The notes: generated from the letters alone by a model not told the origin. Positions 16,531 to 25,279 are shown, counted from the first letter of the stretch. The stretch is DNA of 37,050 nt from Osedax symbiont Rs1 (GCA_000416275.1 ASZJ01000108.1:1-37050), one strand, 5' to 3'. A program made the numbers and translations.

Positions 16531-17370
16531 TTAATTTAACCAGTTTGGATCTCGATCTAGTACCGGCAGAGGTCCCAGTGATCCATTAATACTCGGCATA
16601 CAGTTCAGTAAACCTTGTGTATAGGGATGTTTGGCCTCGTAGAGTTTGTTGGCTTGTAGCTCTTCAACTACGCGGCCGGCGTACATGACGAGTACTCGAT
16701 CACAAAAATGATTGACTAATCCCAAGTCGTGACTGATCAATATCAAGCCCATATTGCGCTTCTCTACCAGTGTCTCTAGTATTTCTAAGACGCTCAGTTG
16801 CACTGTTACATCCAGCGCTGAGGTAGGCTCGTCCGCGATCAGTAAATCGGGTTCGCGCACTAGCATCATAGCGATCATAATACGTTGTGCCATACCGCCG
16901 GAGACCTCGTGTGGATAGAGCTTAAACACTCTTTGCACATCGCGGATCTGCACTGCCTCAAGAATCTGATAGACCGCATCTCTGGCCTTGGCTTTAGACA
17001 TTTTTTTAGAGACCCGCAGCGCCTCTATAATTTGTTTACCGACCGGCATGATCGGATTTAACGAGTATTTTGGATCTTGTAGGATCATCCCCATACGGTT
17101 GCCGCGCAAGTGTCTACGCTCTTTGCTGGAGCATTTTTGTAGGTCGACACCGTCGAACACTAGTCGGTCGGCGCTGACGTGGGCGCCGCTAGGTAATACG
17201 CCGACCAGGGCGCGACCGGTTAAGCTTTTGCCGGATCCAGATTCGCCGACAATACCGAGTTTTTCTCGACCCAAGGTCAGTGACAAATTGCGCACTGCCG
17301 GTCTTAGCACACCATTTTCATCTTTAAAGCTGATCTGCAGGTTGGAAATTTCTGCCAATACATCACTCAT
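16531..17370 (-). CDS. Dpp/Opp-type ABC importer ATPase (DppD-like)
   Basis: ATP-binding subunit of 279 residues. Walker A GESGSGKSL is at about 37-45, with leucine after serine as in many DppD proteins. The Q-loop is MILQDPKYSLNP, the signature VSGGMAQRIMIAMML and Walker B LLIADEPTSALD. The C-terminal oligopeptide-transporter segment HPYTQGLLNCMPSI is present. The start overlaps the upstream permease stop by one base (TAATG type), implying coupling. It forms a heterodimer with the DppF-like ATPase in this transporter family. Confidence 0.94.
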   Translation of the reverse strand: MSDVLAEISNLQISFKDENGVLRPAVRNLSLTLGREKLGIVGESGSGKSLTGRALVGVLPSGAHVSADRLVFDGVDLQKCSSKERRHLRGNRMGMILQDPKYSLNPIMPVGKQIIEALRVSKKMSKAKARDAVYQILEAVQIRDVQRVFKLYPHEVSGGMAQRIMIAMMLVREPDLLIADEPTSALDVTVQLSVLEILETLVEKRNMGLILISHDLGLVNHFCDRVLVMYAGRVVEELQANKLYEAKHPYTQGLLNCMPSINGSLGPLPVLDRDPNWLN

Positions 17371-18266
17371 TATCGGTTCCTCAAATGCGGATCTAGTAAG
17401 TCACGTAATGCATCGCCTAGTAAATTAAAACCTAAGCTGACCACAAAGATTGCGATGCCCGGCATTGCGGCAACCCACCATTGGTCAAAGATAAATTTGC
17501 GGCCCACGGAAATCATTGCTCCCCACTCGGGTAGTGGTGGTTGAGCTCCCAGACCGATGAAACCTAGGCCTGCGGCGATTAAAATGATGCCGGCCATATC
17601 AAAGGTCATGCGTACAATAACCGAGGACATGCACATCGGAACAATATGCCTGAAAATAATCCGAAAACGGCTGGCGCCGGCGAGTCGAATCGCGCTGATA
17701 TAATCAGATTTGCGGATCGCCAAGGTTTCTGCCCGTGCCAAACGCGCGTATGGCGGCCAGGCAGTCAAGGTGATGGCAATCGCTGCATTGACTATTCCAG
17801 GACCCAGTGCGGCAACAAAGGCGAGTGCCAGCATTAGTTTAGGAATAGATAAAAAGATGTCGGTGATGCGCATCAGTACTTTATCTACCCAGCCGCCAAA
17901 GAAGCCAGAGCTGGCGCCAATTAATAGGCCGATTGGCGCCGAGGTCAATATCACCAGTAAGACAATAAATAGCGTCAGCCGGGTGCCGTATAAAATACGG
18001 GTGTAAATATCGCGGCCCAATTCGTCTGATCCCAGCCAAAACTCTGCACCGGGCGCGGTTAGACGCTCGTACAATGCCGGCTCATAAGGGTCGTGAGTGG
18101 CGAGCAGCGGTGCGAAGATCGCGAGTAAGACTAAGGTTATACTAATGCCTAAGCCGAGAAGCCCTAATTTATTGCGTTTAAAACGATGCCAGAATTTTAG
18201 CAGCTGAGCGCGACGCGCTTGCCCTAAACTCTGTAGTGGGGTATCTAGTTCTTTTGCTTTGTTCAT
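17370..18266 (-). CDS. Dpp/Opp-type ABC importer permease (DppC-like)
   Basis: Inner-membrane subunit of 298 residues. A first membrane segment at about 35-55 is followed by the DppC-type periplasmic region (LGSDELGRDIYTRILYG), then five more hydrophobic segments. The cytoplasmic EAA-type loop (SDYISAIRLAGASRFRIIFRHIVP) contacts the ATPases. The protein ends in the family pattern FNLLGDALRDLLDP. It sits 8 bp after the DppB-like gene and overlaps the DppD-like gene by one base. Confidence 0.95.
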   Translation of the reverse strand: MNKAKELDTPLQSLGQARRAQLLKFWHRFKRNKLGLLGLGISITLVLLAIFAPLLATHDPYEPALYERLTAPGAEFWLGSDELGRDIYTRILYGTRLTLFIVLLVILTSAPIGLLIGASSGFFGGWVDKVLMRITDIFLSIPKLMLALAFVAALGPGIVNAAIAITLTAWPPYARLARAETLAIRKSDYISAIRLAGASRFRIIFRHIVPMCMSSVIVRMTFDMAGIILIAAGLGFIGLGAQPPLPEWGAMISVGRKFIFDQWWVAAMPGIAIFVVSLGFNLLGDALRDLLDPHLRNR

Positions 18267-18274
18267 AGTGCTAC

Positions 18275-19303
18275 CTATACCGCCCTTGGATCTAATATTT
18301 TATACAGTAACTCAGTCAACATATTGAGCATCACAAACACTGCACCGACCAGTAACGTACCGCCCATGACCGCGTTCATATCCGCTGATAACAGTGAGGA
18401 GGCTATATAGTTACCCAACCCAGGCCAGGCAAAGACCGTCTCGATCAGGACCGATCCCTCCAGTAAACCACCGTAGGAGAGCGCGATAATGGTGACTAGC
18501 GGGATCGCCGCATTGCGCAGTGCGTGGAAAATGACAATCCGCCATTCGCTGAGCCCTTTAACGCGCGCGGTTAAAATGTATTCTTGGGAGAGTTGCTCTA
18601 GCATTACCGAGCGAGTCATTCGACTGATATAGGCCAGGCTGTAGTAGCCGAGTAAAATAGACGGCAGTGCGATGTGACTCAGGGCATTATAAAATACCTC
18701 GGTTTCGCCCGCTAACAGACTGTCGATAAGAATCATGCCGGTAACCGGTTCGACGATATCTTCATAACTTATATCTAACTGGCCGGGACCTCCCACCCAA
18801 TCCAATTTGGCATAAAAAATTAACAGTGCTATCAGCGCCAGCCAAAATATCGGAATAGAGTAGCCAATTAAGCCAACGATACGCACGATGTGATCAGGCC
18901 ATTTATCATGCCAGACCGCCGCGACCACACCCGCGCTGACGCCAGTGATTACGCCGATGATTAAACCGAGTGTGGCGAGCTCAAAAGTAGCGGGAAAAAA
19001 GCTAATTAAATCTTCTAATACCGGGCGGTTGGTGACGAAAGAGGTGCCGAAATCGCCCCGTAAAATTCCCAGCACATAGTTAAAAAACTGCTGATATAAG
19101 GGTTGATCAAGACCTAATTCAAGAAAAACTCGGTCGTAAACTTCAGGTGGCGCCTTTTCTCCAACAATCGATAACACGGGGTCTATCGGTACAATTCGAG
19201 AGATAAAAAATGTAATAGTTGCCAAGCCGAGTAGGGTGATACCCACCGTTCCCAACCATAGCAAAGTATGTTTAATCCAATCGATGAATTTTCTTACGTC
19301 CAT
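18275..19303 (-). CDS. Dpp/Opp-type ABC importer permease (DppB-like)
   Basis: Inner-membrane subunit of 342 residues with six predicted membrane segments, the first at about 13-34. The early VPIDPVLSIVGEKAPPE segment and GDFGTSFVTNRPV are typical of DppB/OppB. The EAA-type loop is LSQEYILTARVKGLSEWRIVIFHALRNA, and the protein ends in a TELLYKILDPR-type motif. It heads the permease-ATPase block and is separated from the binding-protein gene by 418 bp containing a repeat and a hairpin. Confidence 0.95.
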   Translation of the reverse strand: MDVRKFIDWIKHTLLWLGTVGITLLGLATITFFISRIVPIDPVLSIVGEKAPPEVYDRVFLELGLDQPLYQQFFNYVLGILRGDFGTSFVTNRPVLEDLISFFPATFELATLGLIIGVITGVSAGVVAAVWHDKWPDHIVRIVGLIGYSIPIFWLALIALLIFYAKLDWVGGPGQLDISYEDIVEPVTGMILIDSLLAGETEVFYNALSHIALPSILLGYYSLAYISRMTRSVMLEQLSQEYILTARVKGLSEWRIVIFHALRNAAIPLVTIIALSYGGLLEGSVLIETVFAWPGLGNYIASSLLSADMNAVMGGTLLVGAVFVMLNMLTELLYKILDPRAV

Positions 19304-19519
19304 CTGAATGACCTTTAAATTAGTGACAAATTAAAATATTAAATCTTCCAAGTGGGCAAAGACCTAGTGTCAGCTGGTCATACACAATGGCTATGGAAAA
19401 TTTTTAAACTGCGAACTGCGAACTAACCACTGCGGGTGAACTCGCATAAATATTGATTTTATAAAACAATACTGCGGTGGAGATTAGACGTCGTCAGCCC
19501 TGTAATGCAGGCTGACAAA

Positions 19520-19672
19520 TGGTCGGACTTGAGGTAAAGCTGCTGCGAAAAATCGGTATAAAGCGGTATTGTCTGGTGTGTCTCATTAGCTAACATAGCG
19601 AGCCATGTCGTAAAAGAGCAGAAAATCTGTCTTAAAGCGAATCTTTGTAAGCGGTTCGGTCAAGCCCGACAG
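19520..19672. repeat. Repeat family D, copy in the ABC operon
   Basis: It starts GGTCGGACTTGAGG and ends CGGTCAAGCCCGACAG, so its termini are inverted repeats of each other. The interior (CTGCTGCGAAAAATCGG, GTAAAAGAGCAGAAAATCTG) matches the copy at 24975-25141. It lies between the binding-protein gene and the DppB-like gene, and the rest of this 418-bp gap holds no gene. Confidence 0.65.
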
Positions 19673-19708
19673 AAGGTCACCGAGTATCGTTTATTCTCGG
19701 TGACCTTC
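19672..19708. promoter_or_regulatory. Hairpin downstream of the binding-protein gene
   Basis: GAAGGTCACCGAG (19672-19684) pairs perfectly with CTCGGTGACCTTC (19696-19708) around an 11-nt loop, 13 bp after the binding-protein stop in the direction of transcription. There is no U-tract. Such hairpins often let the binding protein be made in excess over the permeases by stabilising or partially terminating the mRNA. Confidence 0.7.
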
Positions 19709-19721
19709 CAGAGCCTTAGTC

Positions 19722-21308
19722 TTATTTACTAATTTTCCAGAGGCGGTCATCAGCAAAGGTAGTGCCAAGGACTAAGCCTTTAACATTAGATCTTGCTCCG
19801 ACTGCGCGCAACTCTTGAAACATGTAAATGAAAGGAGAGTTAAGAGAGTGCTCAACTTGAATTTCTTCGTACATTTTTTGACGTTTATCTGTATCTAACT
19901 CGCGAACTGCGGCCATGGTTCTTTTCGATAGTCCTGTTTCCATCCAGCCAAAGCGCTCGGCTAGACCTTCTGATCCATCGGGAGTATCGATTTTGTTGAC
20001 TGCAAAAGCTTTAGCGTTAGAGTGTGGGTCTGGATAATCTGGACCCCATAGTCCCAACCATATATCAAGATCGCTGTTGCGGTAACGGGTTAACCACTGC
20101 TTGCCATCGACCACTTCTAAGTTAAGCTTGATGCCAGCTTTGGCCATAGTCGCTTGAATAGCTTGTGCGAAATCGGTGTAAGGCGCAGAGTTCCAAACAA
20201 CCATGTTTAGCTCAATTTCCTTTTCTATGCCCGCTTCTTTTAACAGTGCTTTAGCTTTTTCTAAGTTATGCTGGTAGGGAGTGTAGTCAGTACCGCCGAG
20301 GAAGCCGCGTGGAATCATGGTCTGGTGGATCTCCATGCTGCCGCGAGAAATCGTATCGACTATGCCTTGGTAATCTATTAAGTACTTCATGGCTAGACGC
20401 ACTTTTTGCTTGCCTAAATGCTCGTTGCGCATATTTAAGCCCATGTAATAGATAGTACCTGACAAACCGGAGATTTTTTGGATGTCGTCGTTGGTTGTCA
20501 TCGCCTCGTGGTCATCGGGTCCAAGCTTGTTGGCAATGTCGATATCGCCTTTTTCTAAGAGTAGTCGCTGTGAAGCGCTCTCAGAAACGTGACGCAATAC
20601 AATGCGTTCCATTGGTGGCTTTTCTCCCCAATAATTATCATTGCGGACTAAGCTAATGCTCTTTTTTGGCTTCCATTTTTTTAGCATGAATGGTCCAGAA
20701 CCTGCAGAGTTCTTTGACTTGAGCCATTTATTACCATAGTCATTATCAACGACATGTTCCATCACCAATTTGGAATCGATGATGCCCGCTGCAAAGCTTG
20801 AAAGGCAGTACAGCAAGAAGCTGGGAGCGTAAGGTTCTGCAATTTTGATCACTAAAGTTTCGCTGTCGATCGCCTTGATTCGATCGGCGACATTTTCTTT
20901 AGTAAAGCCAAACTGGGTAATGATAAAAGCGGTACGTGAACCCATTTTAACTAGGCGATGTAGAGAGTACTCTGCATCTTTGGCTGTTACATCATTGCCC
21001 GAGGCAAATTTAGCCTGTTGATTCATCTTAAAAGTGAAAGTAGTGCCATCGGCTGCTACCGACCAGCTTTTTGCCAAAACGCCCTGAATATCAGTGGGGT
21101 TTTGTACATCGTAAGTGACCAGTGGTTGGTAAATTTGGTTAGTGGTCAATACTCCACCAACCTCACTGACTTCCTGTGGATCAAGTGTAATGACATCGTC
21201 GATTGAATCGGCAATCACTAAAGTGTTAGCTGGTGTTTTGGCGTAAACGCTACTGGCTGTTAACTGCGCCCCAAGTACAAGGGCCGTTATCCAGGTGATT
21301 TTTTTCAT
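19722..21308 (-). CDS. Dpp/Opp-type periplasmic solute-binding protein (SBP_bac_5)
   Basis: Extracytoplasmic binding protein of 528 residues that delivers solute to the adjacent permeases. A signal peptide ends after VYA at about residue 23. The family-5 binding-protein signature region is present (ITLDPQEVSEVGG, FTFKMNQQAKFASGNDVTAKDAEYSLHRL when read in order), followed by GSGPFMLKKW and the late WGPDYPDPHS segment. There is no lipobox cysteine, so it should be soluble in the periplasm. GGAGGGG precedes the ATG. Family-5 proteins bind peptides, opines, nickel or sugars. No catabolic gene adjoins it, so the substrate is open. Confidence 0.93.
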   Translation of the reverse strand: MKKITWITALVLGAQLTASSVYAKTPANTLVIADSIDDVITLDPQEVSEVGGVLTTNQIYQPLVTYDVQNPTDIQGVLAKSWSVAADGTTFTFKMNQQAKFASGNDVTAKDAEYSLHRLVKMGSRTAFIITQFGFTKENVADRIKAIDSETLVIKIAEPYAPSFLLYCLSSFAAGIIDSKLVMEHVVDNDYGNKWLKSKNSAGSGPFMLKKWKPKKSISLVRNDNYWGEKPPMERIVLRHVSESASQRLLLEKGDIDIANKLGPDDHEAMTTNDDIQKISGLSGTIYYMGLNMRNEHLGKQKVRLAMKYLIDYQGIVDTISRGSMEIHQTMIPRGFLGGTDYTPYQHNLEKAKALLKEAGIEKEIELNMVVWNSAPYTDFAQAIQATMAKAGIKLNLEVVDGKQWLTRYRNSDLDIWLGLWGPDYPDPHSNAKAFAVNKIDTPDGSEGLAERFGWMETGLSKRTMAAVRELDTDKRQKMYEEIQVEHSLNSPFIYMFQELRAVGARSNVKGLVLGTTFADDRLWKISK

Positions 21309-22026
21309 ATCCCCTCCACGGGCACAATTTTGATAAATTGCACCCCATTAGTTGCTATATTTGTTATTTTTTTACTTAATTCAGCGGTCTGAATCAAACT
21401 TATGAGATTTTTGAAATTTTACTGGGACTTCAATTATAGTCTAAAAATTTCCTAATAATGGAAAATTTTGCACTATAATTAAACTCACACTTCAATTTCA
21501 AGTTGGACGAGGATTCCATTTCGACGACTTTTTGTCAATCAATATTAAGTGAATCATGAACAAATTAAAAAATATACGCTGCCAATAATGGTTGATTATT
21601 TTTCGATAAAGACCCTTAAACTAGTTTTTTAATCGGGTGAATAAATAGTGAGTAGCTAGTGAAAAATCGTTAGAAGTTAACCGCAATGGTGCATTGGGAG
21701 AGTTTTATAGGTTGGAATAAGTTGTTTTGTTACCGCGCGCTCGAGTTTTAAAAATTCACTTTCTGGGCAACAGTAGAACTTGATAATGATCGTTGGCTAC
21801 TGTTAATTTTAGGGCCTCTTGGTGAGGCTGGTGAGGTGTAAAAGTACTGGCAACTAGACAATTAATTGCATCACAGTACAAAAATTGTAGTCTCGCTGGA
21901 TTTTTATCAGCGATTGCGTTGATTTTTTTGATTGTGCAGGCGCGGGCCTCGCTGTTGCGAATATTAGGTCTTGGTTATTCACCGGGGTGTGTGAGTTATG
22001 CAGAGATTCCCTAAGCATAGTAGAAT
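21309..22026. other. Intergenic region upstream of the ABC operon
   Basis: An AT-rich gap without a gene I can support. Its left part should hold the promoter of the binding-protein gene (see 21433-21464). A 61-codon frame at 21854-22039 was rejected. The right edge meets a complete family A repeat. Confidence 0.5.
21433..21464 (-). promoter_or_regulatory. Candidate promoter and operator of the ABC operon
   Basis: On the minus strand a perfect -10 hexamer TATAAT lies at 21433-21438, about 125 bp upstream of the binding-protein start. The -35 position is poor and is overlapped by an inverted repeat TTTCC-N7-GGAAA (21448-21464). An operator for the XRE-cupin regulator at this place is plausible but not shown. 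Confidence 0.35.
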
Positions 22027-22229
22027 GAGACTTCTGCATAACTTACCCAGAGGGTAAGATAACTGCGCTCGGTGACACTGCGTTAAAAACCGGCTCAACA
22101 TGCTCATTTACACCAGAAATACCCATAAACAGGGGCACACTGTACCCAAAGTGAGGGGCACACTGACTCCGCTATCTCGCCGGTTTTTGCCTTGTATTAC
22201 CTTCGCTCGCAACGTTATGCTGAGGTCTC
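22027..22229. repeat. Repeat family A, complete 203-bp copy with 5-bp target duplication
   Basis: Its termini are inverted repeats, GAGACTTCTGCATAAC at the left and GTTATGCTGAGGTCTC at the right (14 of 16 pair). It is flanked on both sides by AGAAT (22022-22026 and 22230-22234), as expected for a transposed element. It contains GATAACTGCGCTCGG and CTCCGCTATCTCGCCGG like copy 1, plus a duplicated AGGGGCACACTG (22131-22142, 22154-22165). There is no transposase frame. The right end supplies the stop codon of the cdsA-like gene. Confidence 0.85.
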
Positions 22230-23097
22230 AGAATAGAAAAAAATAAAATAGCCAGCTGCTGAGCAGTAAACTATCGACTCTGTCGCCCATCCCCCCGTGT
22301 CCGGGCAGCATAGTACCGGTGTCTTTTATTTTATAAAAACGCTTCAGCGCCGACACTGATAAATCACCGAAAAAACCAAACAGACAGATTAATGCCGCGC
22401 CAAGCGCCGCTTCAAATGCTGACAGCTGGGTAAGTAGCGGCCCCAGCCAAAAGCCAATAACACTGAGCGTGCTCAAACCGCCCAAGAAACCGGCCCAAGT
22501 TTTGTTGGGGCTCAAGGTCGGTGAGATCTGTTTTCCCCCCAGAGATTTCCCCCAGCAGTACTGAGCGACATCATTCCCCTGGCAAATCACCACTAAAAAT
22601 AGCAAATTGCCGATGCCGGTCAGCATTGGTGATGCACTTAAAATAGCGCTAATCGCACTGAGCCCCAAAATCCAACTAGCGCTCGCGGCAATCAACAGCA
22701 GCCGCTTTTTAGCGCGCAAAATGGTCGATGACAACCAGTAGAGAGCAGCGATTAAGAGCGATGTCACCAATAGTAATAAAATCCAAGCCTGCCAGGCTAT
22801 ACACCACTGTAGCGCTAAACAGAGCAGCACAGGCAGCAGCCATCGCCAGGAAAGTTGCAGCTGATTAATCTTGGCCAATTCATAGAGGCAGCAACAAATC
22901 ACTACTGCGGTCAGTGTATACAAACTCCACAGATTGAAGCCAGCCAATAAGATAACGGCGATGATATACCACCAAGTGGTGATTCTTTGATAGAGTTGCA
23001 ATTTTTCTGTATGCCAGGAATAGCGGCGAATCAGTGGAATAAATACGCTTAAAGCAGCCAGTAAAATACTGAGTAAGATAAAGCTATTATGTAACAT
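22228..23097 (-). CDS. CdsA-family phosphatidate cytidylyltransferase (YnbB-like)
   Basis: Multi-pass inner-membrane enzyme of 289 residues that makes CDP-diacylglycerol from phosphatidate and CTP. About eight hydrophobic segments are visible. The family signature spans about 245-278 (SALKRFYKIKDTG, PGHGGMGDRVDS), with the upstream SPNKTWAGFLGG block, so all expected catalytic residues appear to be present. Pairing with a PAP2/dual-specificity phosphatase matches E. coli ynbB and ynbD, so this is probably an accessory paralogue rather than the housekeeping CdsA. Its start overlaps the upstream stop by 11 bases. The final codons and TGA lie at the junction with a family A repeat, so the native C-terminus may have been altered by that insertion. 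Confidence 0.87.
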   Translation of the reverse strand: MLHNSFILLSILLAALSVFIPLIRRYSWHTEKLQLYQRITTWWYIIAVILLAGFNLWSLYTLTAVVICCCLYELAKINQLQLSWRWLLPVLLCLALQWCIAWQAWILLLLVTSLLIAALYWLSSTILRAKKRLLLIAASASWILGLSAISAILSASPMLTGIGNLLFLVVICQGNDVAQYCWGKSLGGKQISPTLSPNKTWAGFLGGLSTLSVIGFWLGPLLTQLSAFEAALGAALICLFGFFGDLSVSALKRFYKIKDTGTMLPGHGGMGDRVDSLLLSSWLFYFFLF

Positions 23098-24460
23098 TGT
23101 TGAGTTCCAGTGCGGCTCTTTTACAGCGCTCGGCGATAGCTAATAGCTGGTTGTCCGACAAGTATTGCGCGCCCAATTTAACCGAGCCACCGAGTGCCGT
23201 CAAATACTGGCGCGCGCGACTAGGTGAATAGCCTCTATCGATCATCAAATATAGGCAGGCCAGCAAATAGCAGCGGCTATAACCCATCGCGCAATGTAAA
23301 TAAACGACTGGCGTAGATCTGCTAGCTAAAGGTGTGCCATCTACTTGTGCTTGTGATTTTAGCTGAGCAAGTAAACTCGACATGATGCTGGCTAATTGCC
23401 CGGCACTGGGCGCCTGTAAATCTAACAGTGGAAAATTTTGATACTGACCTGTCAGCAGTGACGGCTGCTCGTTGAGCTCCGCGGTTAAATCAAAAACACT
23501 GACCTCTGCGGGTAGTAATGTGACTAGCGCAGGCTTTAACTTAGGCCCCAGCCACAGCTGTTCAGTGACCTTAGTCAGTCGTTGCGAATTGGGAAAATAA
23601 CGATTATTTAACCACCAAGTCAATTGATAGCCCAGTAAATAAGGGGCAAACAACAGCCCTCGATAAATAGATAGTCTACCGGATCTTTTACCCAGCCAGC
23701 GCGGCTCGTTAAAACTGTAAACCAGGCTAGTTGCCAGCAAACTAGTCGCTAGATAAGCCATCATCACCATTGCCGGGTAACATTTATCTGCCAGAAAATG
23801 CATCGCCAACATGCTTAAACCACCCGCCATTAAATACAGCGAACTTGCGTAGTGCGCACTGTGTTTAATCAGGAGGTTAATTGTCACGCCTACGGCTAAG
23901 CCGCTAATTATATCGATGCTATGATGCTGTAGAGTAAACCAAGTCGAGACAATAATCAGCGCAAACCAGGCTCTTGAGATAGCGCGCAGTGTCGTGTTGC
24001 GAGTGAGTTTTACAATCTCGCTGTAAAAGATAACGGCAAAAATCACATGTAGTGAAGGCGCTTGATTATAGGGCTGATCGATACCGTGTAACAGCGAGAA
24101 AGCTTGCGTAAATAGCAGCCCGTCAAGCTGTGGGAACGGCTGGCTAAATTTAAGTGGATAGAGCAAAAAAACGCTGCTGGCAATCAGCACCGCCCAACTC
24201 AACTTTGCCAGTAGGCGGCGTAAATCGACGATTTTTTTAAACAGCAGAAAAAATGCGCAGTAGCAGAGCAGTGAGCTGGCATAGGGAATAATCATCCACT
24301 TCAACAGCACTTGGTAGCTGTCTACCACAAATAGCAAACTCGGTAGCTCAAGTAGTGACGCCGCAAAATTTGCATATAGATAGCAGCTAGTGAAGAAGCT
24401 TAAACTCAAACTCAGCAGCATTGCTCTATGGGTGAGCGAGCAACAGCTGTCGTTGAACAT
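23087..24460 (-). CDS. PAP2-type phosphatase/phosphotransferase fused to a dual-specificity phosphatase (YnbD-like)
   Basis: Membrane protein of 457 residues with two fused catalytic parts. The N-terminal part (about 10-290) has multiple membrane helices and PAP2 motifs in the variant form PSLH (135-138) and QHHSID (178-183), as in the inositolphosphotransferase branch of PAP2. The C-terminal part (about 295-450) is a tyrosine/dual-specificity phosphatase. Its P-loop HCAMGYSR (389-396) has catalytic C390 and R396, with D324 in VFDLTAE as possible general acid. The same architecture is seen in E. coli YnbD. It is translated just ahead of the CdsA-like gene with an 11-base overlap. A role in lipid headgroup removal or exchange is inferred. 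Confidence 0.85.
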   Translation of the reverse strand: MFNDSCCSLTHRAMLLSLSLSFFTSCYLYANFAASLLELPSLLFVVDSYQVLLKWMIIPYASSLLCYCAFFLLFKKIVDLRRLLAKLSWAVLIASSVFLLYPLKFSQPFPQLDGLLFTQAFSLLHGIDQPYNQAPSLHVIFAVIFYSEIVKLTRNTTLRAISRAWFALIIVSTWFTLQHHSIDIISGLAVGVTINLLIKHSAHYASSLYLMAGGLSMLAMHFLADKCYPAMVMMAYLATSLLATSLVYSFNEPRWLGKRSGRLSIYRGLLFAPYLLGYQLTWWLNNRYFPNSQRLTKVTEQLWLGPKLKPALVTLLPAEVSVFDLTAELNEQPSLLTGQYQNFPLLDLQAPSAGQLASIMSSLLAQLKSQAQVDGTPLASRSTPVVYLHCAMGYSRCYLLACLYLMIDRGYSPSRARQYLTALGGSVKLGAQYLSDNQLLAIAERCKRAALELNNVT

Positions 24461-24506
24461 GGGTAGCTGTTCATCAATATTAATAGTCTATCTCTCTATA
24501 TTTTAG

Positions 24507-24574
24507 CTGAATCCGTGGCTTGATAGTGGATCAATAGCTGATGCTACGCGCCGCTTGGAAGTCACTGATTGAGG
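24507..24574. repeat. Repeat family B, copy upstream of the ynbD-like gene
   Basis: It runs CTGAATCCGTGGCTTGATAG..AATAGCTGATGCTACG..GGAAGTCACTGATTGAGG, matching 16462-16529 in order with several substitutions. Its ends still pair (CTGAATCCGTG against CACTGATTGAG, imperfectly). It lies about 45 bp upstream of the ynbD-like start. Confidence 0.6.
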
Positions 24575-24714
24575 TAGGTGACAAGGTTTGGAGGTTGCTT
24601 TAATCACCTCAATTAGTGCACTTGCATAATCAATCGAGCTTCTCAAAGGGAAATTTAATAATTGAATCATCTTCTGAGTCCACTAGATCCGAAAAGATAA
24701 CATCCAACGAATGA

Positions 24715-24925
24715 ATATTCTATTTTAAATGGGATGACAAAGACCATAAAAGCACCGCTGTAGAAGACGAGTGGATGAATGAAACGATGTGGATGAATCT
24801 AAGAGCCGTAAAAGCGGGCAGAGTACATCAAGTCAGTGACACTATCTGGAGCACTTCAGGGGGGGATTTCAGCGAACAAAATGTGAGATGCAATCGCCAA
24901 AATTTACGGCGTGCAGATTAATTAA
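24715..24925 (+). pseudogene. Remnant of an Fe-siderophore ABC transporter binding protein (C-terminal end)
   Basis: Frame translation reads FYFKWDDKDHKSTAVEDEW, then ETMWMNLRAVKAGRVHQV and SDTIWSTSGG. This is the characteristic C-terminal stretch of FecB/FhuD-type siderophore-binding proteins, where a W..L.AVKAGRV.QV segment is followed by a W...GG. After that a frameshift is needed to read ANKM, a stop, then DAIAKIYGVQIN, which fits the usual final helix. The fragment starts right after an in-frame stop and no N-terminal part is visible, so the gene is truncated, frameshifted and dead. No siderophore permease or ATPase genes remain nearby. Confidence 0.7.
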
Positions 24926-24974
24926 AATTCACCGTTACCGCTGTGATAGTTTTTGCTGTGACAGCGGTAGCTTT

Positions 24975-25141
24975 CTAGGAGCCTGTCGGACTCGACACTA
25001 ATCTACCGCGAAAAAACAGAATTTGGCCACATTTCCTGTTCTTTCTCGTTAAATAGCATGCTATTCGCCGCAAAAGAGCAAAAATTCTGCCTCAAATCTT
25101 ATTTTTCTCGCTGCGATCGGTCAATCCCAACAGACTCCTAG
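24975..25141. repeat. Repeat family D, copy with paired ends
   Basis: It begins CTAGGAGCCTGTCGGACTCGAC and ends CGGTCAATCCCAACAGACTCCTAG when read through; the two ends are imperfect inverted repeats of about 22 bp (17 pair). The interior GCAAAAGAGCAAAAATTCTG corresponds to the copy at 19520-19672. It sits between the siderophore-protein remnant and the AEC transporter gene. Confidence 0.75.
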
Positions 25142-25279
25142 AGATACTTTTCTCAGCGGCTAAATGACTGTAAACTCAGCTGAAATAAGCTGGCCCTCGC
25201 CAGCATATAGCGAAGCGGCGATTAATATCGCTGCGGATTAAGCAGGCTTTAGCCAATCGAAAGTGATTAAGGAATTAAC

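Noticed and set aside
21854-22039. 61-codon frame on the minus strand upstream of the ABC operon
   Set aside because: It lacks a recognisable ribosome binding site, its amino-acid composition is not protein-like, and its start runs into the terminal repeat of the family A element.
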